Assembly (NCBI GenBank): GCA_009823395.1
Contig: CM020510.1
Location: forward strand, 15,673,773 to 15,737,772
Direction: 5' to 3'
Length of the DNA: 64,000 bases
Source of the DNA: Thamnaconus septentrionalis
Lineage: Eukaryota > Chordata > Actinopteri > Tetraodontiformes > Monacanthidae
Numbering within the stretch: position 1 is the first letter of the stretch; each line of letters begins with the position of its first letter. This document shows positions 57,801 through 64,000 of the stretch, one piece after another. The notes under the pieces were generated by a model. That model was not told the origin of the DNA and did no database searches. It saw nothing but the letters and a program-made list of their open reading frames with translations. A program made the translations under genes and the position numbers.

Positions 57801-59707
57801 CGAGAGCACTAGCCTTACCTGGCTACAAGGAGGTAGCTCTGTATGTGTGTAACAGCACTGGTACTAAATACACCAAAGGAAGCAGTGTTGCAAGAGGCAA
57901 CAGAAAAAACGAAAGCAGCCAAGGAAGCATCAGGCACTTTCTAGCAATAAGTTACTGGGCATGCAAACCTAAACTTACATTGGCCTATACCAGGCCATAA
58001 AAAGAGCGTTGTGACAACAGCAAAGTCGGTATTCCTCCCTGTCAGTGAATCATAAAAATGATTCTAAAATAATTTTAAACCATGAAACTTAGTTACTGTT
58101 AACTTAGTGTTGCTTTAAAGTGCCCAGAACATGCAACCACTTCATCTGTGTTTTCCAACGACATCATGTGTCTCTGTTCTGTCAGCAAACTCCTCAGACA
58201 TGAGGAGCTGACAACACCCTCAGTCAGACAGTCAAACAGAGGGCTCAATATGCCTTTTTTCCTGGATCTAATATGGGACCTTTGCATTGGTCTTGAGCTG
58301 GATAGAGGCACAAGTGACCAGGAGGGCGAGACTCCTTGAAATAGACGAGACAGTTCGACTTGTGACCCTACTCACGCTCAGTTTCACAGTCAAATAAGAT
58401 GACACGACCACACACACAGACACACACACGTTTTTTTTTTTTTTTTTTTTTTTTATCGCAGGTGCAGAATACAATATAGTAAAAATCAATCAAACAAACA
58501 AACAAACCAAAAAAACAAACATGATTTTAAAAAAAAGACTTTTGCTTAGGAAACAGTGGTTTTCTTCCGTACAGTTTACAGGACAATGGACCAGAAAATA
58601 ATAATGGAAATAAAAACCAACTTATTTTGGGACTGGGGGGGTTGACCATCTGATAACTGACAACTGCGACCCCTCAGTGACCTCACTCACCCAAAAGTTT
58701 GCTCTGTCTCCTTATCAGTCTCATATAAACAGAACTGGCTGGGCAATTTAGGTTTTACAGCTCCTTTTCATCTCCATGTGGTGGGAACATGTCGCTGTTT
58801 TCTGGCAAAGAGAAATCTTTTTCTTTGTTTTTTTGTTTTATTTGTTTAATTGCATATTTGTTGATCCTCCCAAAATTACACCTCAACGGGTTTGATTCAA
58901 GTTTATTTCTTCAACGAATTGATGAGAAACAGTCAGGTGCTATTCCATGCCACTTTCCCGGTAATAAAAACTGAAAGTCCTTGATGCTTACACCTACAAA
59001 CAAAGATCTAATATGTTGCGCCGTCACTGTTGTTCGACATTTTGAAATGGATGGAATTCATGAGATGATAAATCAAAGAAATGAGAGGGAAAATTGTCAA
59101 TTTCATTGGCAGGCATAGCAGATAGGGGAGGAGGAAACTGGAAAATAAACAAGTAATGATAGCAAATATGCAGCCATAAATTGGAGCAGCCGCTGCAAGG
59201 ATGAGGAGGAGGAAGATGAAAGCAGAGAGGATGGAACACAGGAGGGCCTGGTTGCAGCGCTGCCAGAACAGGATTTATCACTAAACACTGCAGTCATGTC
59301 TTAATTATCACCAATTTTTACTCTGCCTCATTCAATGCTTTGACTCACTCAACTCTTTTTTTTTTTTTTTTTTTTAAATCACTATTATTGTTATTTGGAG
59401 AGTTCATTGGGTTTTATGAAAACTGAAGATGCCTTCCAGTAACATTTACAGGAGCTAAATAATCAAGATTTTTATGTTTATTTGTTTTTTTTTTTGTGTT
59501 TTTTTTACCTCCAATTAGCGCTCTGCATCTACGGCAGATGCATATCAGCAGGTTGAAACCATCAGTCTAGACATCAGTGCACGAGACAGTGCACTCTACT
59601 GTTTGACATGCAATTACAAGCTAGACATTAACTCTGCAGAGGTGAAGGGTTGCCGAACAACTTGGCAGTGTTGCACGTCGGTCCGAGAGTAAACGGTTGA
59701 AGAGCCG

Positions 59708-59754
<47 letters not shown>

Positions 59755-62700
59755 GGGGCGGGGGGCAGGGGGGTAGTTGACGATGACTTTAACAATCATG
59801 ACGACTGGCCACTTAGCGCTTGTGGAGCATTCATTGTTTGTTACGTAGATGATGTCTAAATGGAGTGCTTATGGGCGCAGCCTGTCAATGTGGGGCGACA
59901 TATGCTGCTTGCCGTTTTTGTGTGTGTGCGCGCGTGTGATGAGAGGAGTATTGTCCAAACAAGGATGCACATGTGCGGAATGATTCGTGTCAAGTCGGCT
60001 TTGCCAACAAACAGTGTCATATCCATGAGCACGAGACATATTTATCACAACTCCCTGCCAGTAGAGTTACGTTCCACTTAGAACTTTTTGACATAAACAG
60101 GACACGCACATTACACTCAATTCTCAGGGTGAAAAATGTTTTTATCAAGGGGACGGGAGGTCTGGATGCCGTTCTTTTTGAAGCAGATTGTGCTGGCAGA
60201 CAGTCACTGAAACCTGAAGCAGGGTTACCGAATTATGTAATCCATCATTGTTGCAGCTTCTTCTTGTTTCACAGAGAAGGACACTTATGTGACACTGAAG
60301 ACCGGCGCAAAACACTGTGGCCATACAGCGTCTTGGCCTTTGAAATGTGCCGTTTAATGTGCTCAAATCTGTTCTACTGAACTGTTATTTTAAAGGTGGA
60401 AACCATAAAATTGAATGCAATCACTAAAATACCATTACGCAGCAGAGTAGTCTCTGAATTTGCTGGGAGGGATTTCCACATCCTAGCCGAAAAACGCAAA
60501 AAAACAGACGCAAATTAGTCTCCTGTTAGACAAAATGTGTATTTTACTGCACATGTGAGCCAGGCAGTAAATGCAGAAGTGCTAAAATGCTTTGTCTACG
60601 TTTCTGGATGGAATTACTCCTGTTTTATTTAAATATCTATCCCACAACAAAACTTTTTACTTCAAGGCATCCTCAAACTACTTCCTGTTGGGGCCCGGGA
60701 TAGAGCATTTATTTTTAAGATGCTTTCTGTCGCCTAATGGAAAGGAAAGAACAGATTGTATTCCCCTGAGGTTTGGGCCCTCCCTGCAGAAGAGGAGGCT
60801 ACTAGTATTACACAGTGAGAAAGGGAGTAGCGAAACAGTTTTTTCACCCCTGGTTCCCACAACATGCACTTGTTAAGTGTTGTTTTGCACTAGTTTGTAA
60901 ACTACACATTTGCTCCGACTTCAAGAGAAACACTTTGGCTGCTGCTCATTTCCATTTTCTCATTCGTCATAATTTTAAGTCAGACGCAAACGCTGAGGTG
61001 ACTCCTCTGTTTGGTCGAAAACAGTGAGAAACCTCAGCAAACTACGCTTCACTCGGCACAAACACAAAAAACGTGAGAAACAGCTTTGACAGATCTTTGG
61101 AACATCTCAGAATATTTTGGATTTCACATGTTATTTTACATGTTGAAAATATAGATTTTATATTATTACATGCAAAGCCAACAGTGTGACCTGTGGTGTC
61201 TGCAAGTTGGTTTTTGCCCCAAGTCGAGAGATTGAATTCCACATTTATCACATAGATACAATTAATTCAGTTTAGTTTTAGGAATCGATAAACATGTTTG
61301 ACAAACTCCCCCTAAGATGTTGGAATTTCCATAAAACTTGTTAAACAGGACATGTAGGCGCAAATTTCAATCCGCGGGGCAAGGACATTTTCATCCTTCA
61401 GTTATTTATTGGTGCAAATAACTTAATACATCAGAAACGAGTGGGTAATCCCATCTACAAACACACTAATGAAGGCAATATGCATTTCTTCCCATTAATA
61501 AAAACCTTTCCACATCCACACACAATTTTGTCAGTGGCTAAATGGTGGTTGAGGTTTGCTGGCTGTGGTGGCGTCTATGAATTCAGACACTCCAGCTGTG
61601 TCATGCCAGGACGTGCCCCCACAGCCTCTAAAAACACAGTCTCTATTCACGGACCCCTGCTCAGCGGCCATCTCTAATTTGGACTCTGTTATGAAAACAA
61701 GCAGTAATTCCGCAACAATATTCTATAATTAAGCAGATGGCCACAAGTGGCGTTCCACAATAAGTGAGTGTGGAGCAGCCACAGAGGCGGACAGTGCCAG
61801 CGTGTGTATTAAGAGATTCTGTTGGAATGACAACAAACACAGAGGGAGCAGATTCAAGCTAAAGGCACTCGTGTTTCAAAGGTTTCATGTTATAAACATT
61901 TTGCGATCTCCGTCATATTGGACTCCAGTCCAAAAGCCGTAAATAATGTATAGATGTCCATGAAGCAGCATGTTGTGGCCCTGAGGCGGCCTCAGAGGGC
62001 AGAATCCACAACCAGCCGTCTCTAGAAACTTCAGTGAAGTGAATTTTGCATAATGTGGGGAGAAGACGGCAGAAAACAGAACTCAAAAAGCCGTCAACGC
62101 TACTGAAGCAAAACAAATTCACTAAGGAAATGTTGCAATTGCCCCGAAAAGGTTGACATGAAGTAGAACACCACCAGAGGGAAAGGCCTCAGCTGTTCCA
62201 AGTGAGATGAAATTTCATGCCGTCAGTTTTCTTCAAATTTCGGCATCATCACCATCGTAACTTGCCGATGATGAGGTGAAGCAGAAACAATGACGAGAAC
62301 AGAGAAAAGTCACAGAACAATTTGTGTGTTTGACACGCGCGAAAGCAGAACTGCCGTCCTCTCCATGATCCAAATACCAAGCACGTTCTCTATGTTCTTC
62401 TAGAGTCAACTGTGTGTTTGACAGAATCAAGCCATGAGAAATCAAGATTACATTTTGATCTTTTAAACTAGGCTTGAGTCCCTCTTGAAGGTCTTTTCTA
62501 CTTTTATTTTCTGCTTCAAGCACTATAAGCTTCATGATTTATTAATTACGTTTTTTTTCCACCCCTTCTCTCTTTGTTTTATGTTTTGGAAAGGTTTGAA
62601 TAGTCAAACAAATATGGGTAAAACTGGCCTAATGTTTAAATATCATAATATAATATTTTGATTTAATATATTGAGTAATTACACATTTATTGCATTTCAA

Positions 62701-63801
62701 AAAAAGGTAGAATACATCAGTTTTTCCCTGTTGGCAAAATTCAGAAAACTATAAATCACAAGTTTAGATTGCTGGAATATTTGACCAGACTAGTGATAAA
62801 CCAGAAGTGAGACTCACTGGTCTTCTTGAACGAGGTGGTACCACGGTCACAGGAAGGAACTTTCACCTCACAGATACTTGACCTGTGGGCTCAACTAATT
62901 TCCACTGTCTCCTAACCCCAGGGCGAGCGGCACCAGGCGCTAATAACTGTCACAGAGCCCCCCCTCGACTCGTCCAGAAGCTATTTCTGTGTGTCTGCGG
63001 AAGAGAGAGTGTGTGTTTGTTGTAGAAAGCAATAAATCACAGGAGGACAGAAGAGCAACAGGTGTGGAAACTGAAGCGGTGATACTTGAGGGGATAGCAG
63101 GAATAGAAAAGAGATCCGGAGGTAGAGGTGGAAAATTAGGAATCCGGGAATAATGGCAAGGAGAAAGAGGAAGAAGATAAATGAGAACACATGGAGAGAC
63201 GGTCAGAAGTTGCAGGGAGAGAAAAGGAGCACTGTGAGCAGATGCACAGACACAAACTGGAGTTTAGACTTTAGAATTCATGTTCATTTCATTTCCCCAT
63301 GAGACTGAATGTGGTATTTTGTGATTATAGCATTACAAGCCATAAAATCCTTTTCAGAATAATTCATTCTAATTCTAACCCCAAACCTCATTGAGCCACA
63401 GTTGAAACCAAAGCTAAAAAGGGCATTATCAGTAGCAAGTATGTCATGCCCATACTCAAAGCGCACGCACGCACGCACGCATGCATGTGCGCACAAATAC
63501 AAAACCATAGTCTAGAAATTGTGTTGAAACTGTACTTGTACGGTTTTACATTCATTTCTATCATTTTCAGGAATTTTGACTGGGAAGGCCAATCAGGCGC
63601 AATCCAAAATTCAGCCCCAGAAACTTAACAAGCTGCCATTACACAAAATCGTTTGTAACTACCTTGTTTAGAACCAAGACTCTTTGCCTCTTTCACACCT
63701 TCTTCCAGCTCTTCTTCTCTGTGATGTTTTGAGATCTGTGCACTTTTGCATATTTCTATTGCTGTTGAATTAAACCGTTTTCTCCTTTGTATGTCCTCCA
63801 G
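54855..63801. other. Gene-poor region
   Basis: I see no recognisable gene here. GC is raised around 54950-55420 and falls afterwards, with poly(T) runs near 58431-58453 and 59358-59376. Two minus-strand open stretches, 55705-56103 and 56377-56700, look more protein-like than the rest but match no family I know. Confidence 0.4.
59710..59752. repeat. (GT)21 microsatellite followed by a G-rich run
   Basis: About 43 bases of alternating T and G are followed by G-runs at 59753-59773. Confidence 0.95.
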
Positions 63802-63940
63802 TTCTTTTTTTTACCTGCCCAACCACCACCACCACCACCACCACCATCCCCTCGTTCAACCATGAGCTCCTGGGTGGTACATCGCAAAGGGGAGCCACAG
63901 TATCGCCGGCACTTCCTGACAAACAACAGCATCTTTCACG
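63802..63940 (+). CDS. Possible first coding exon of an unidentified gene (partial)
   Basis: A T-rich tract and CAG end at 63801, and a donor CACG|GTAAAC lies at 63940/63941. From ATG 63862 the reading frame gives MSSWVVHRKGEPQYRRHF and then LTNNSIFH, ending in phase 1. The leader contains a CCA repeat (63822-63846). If translation began further upstream the same frame would add a polyproline run. The peptide has balanced composition and plausible splice sites, but I do not recognise the family, and the rest lies beyond the window. Confidence 0.35.
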
Positions 63941-63948
63941 GTAAACCT

Positions 63949-63953
<5 letters not shown>

Positions 63954-63988
<35 letters not shown>
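63954..63988. repeat. (CA)17 microsatellite
   Basis: This simple repeat begins 14 bases after the putative exon at 63802-63940. Confidence 0.95.
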
Positions 63989-63989
<1 letters not shown>

Positions 63990-64000
63990 ATCAGTGCAAT

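Overview
The window is nuclear DNA of a ray-finned (teleost-like) fish. The protein-coding genes match vertebrate genes exon by exon with GT-AG introns. Introns and spacers are short, CA/GT, CTG and TA microsatellites are dense, and there are small Tc1-like and hAT-like elements of the kind common in teleosts. No bacterial, viral or CRISPR-type system is visible.

Layout, left to right. Bases 175-1085 (+) hold the last two coding exons of a dyrk1a gene, followed by a long AT-rich 3'UTR. Two proline tRNA genes face each other at 4589-4969. thap12, which encodes a THAP-domain protein derived from a transposase, occupies 5740-8918 (+). map6, for a microtubule stabiliser, is at 10767-14475 (+). 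hinfp, for the zinc-finger factor of histone H4 genes, is at 18183-22295 (+). A five-exon minus-strand chain at 23858-26910 resembles the AUTS2/fibrosin family around one conserved motif; its 5' part is not resolved. med13, the large Mediator kinase-module subunit, fills 31426-49015 (-) with 30 coding exons. A C3orf33-like membrane protein gene follows head-to-head at 50919-54215 (+). Bases 54.9-63.8 kb are gene-poor, and the window ends in a possible first coding exon of an unidentified plus-strand gene.

The genes are independent single-copy loci rather than an operon. Several act in chromatin or transcription (THAP12, HINFP, MED13 and perhaps the AUTS2-like protein), but nothing in the sequence shows that they work as a unit. 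In human the counterparts lie on chromosomes 21, 11, 11, 11, 17 and 3, so this fish neighbourhood is a rearranged mosaic.

The most notable signals are four places where the med13 reading frame breaks inside otherwise well-conserved exons, which most likely reflect base-level assembly errors in GC-rich runs; the AUTS2-like candidate; a perfect 56-bp palindrome in a med13 intron; a CAG repeat 10 bases beyond a med13 splice donor; and a GT repeat in place of a polypyrimidine tract at another med13 exon.
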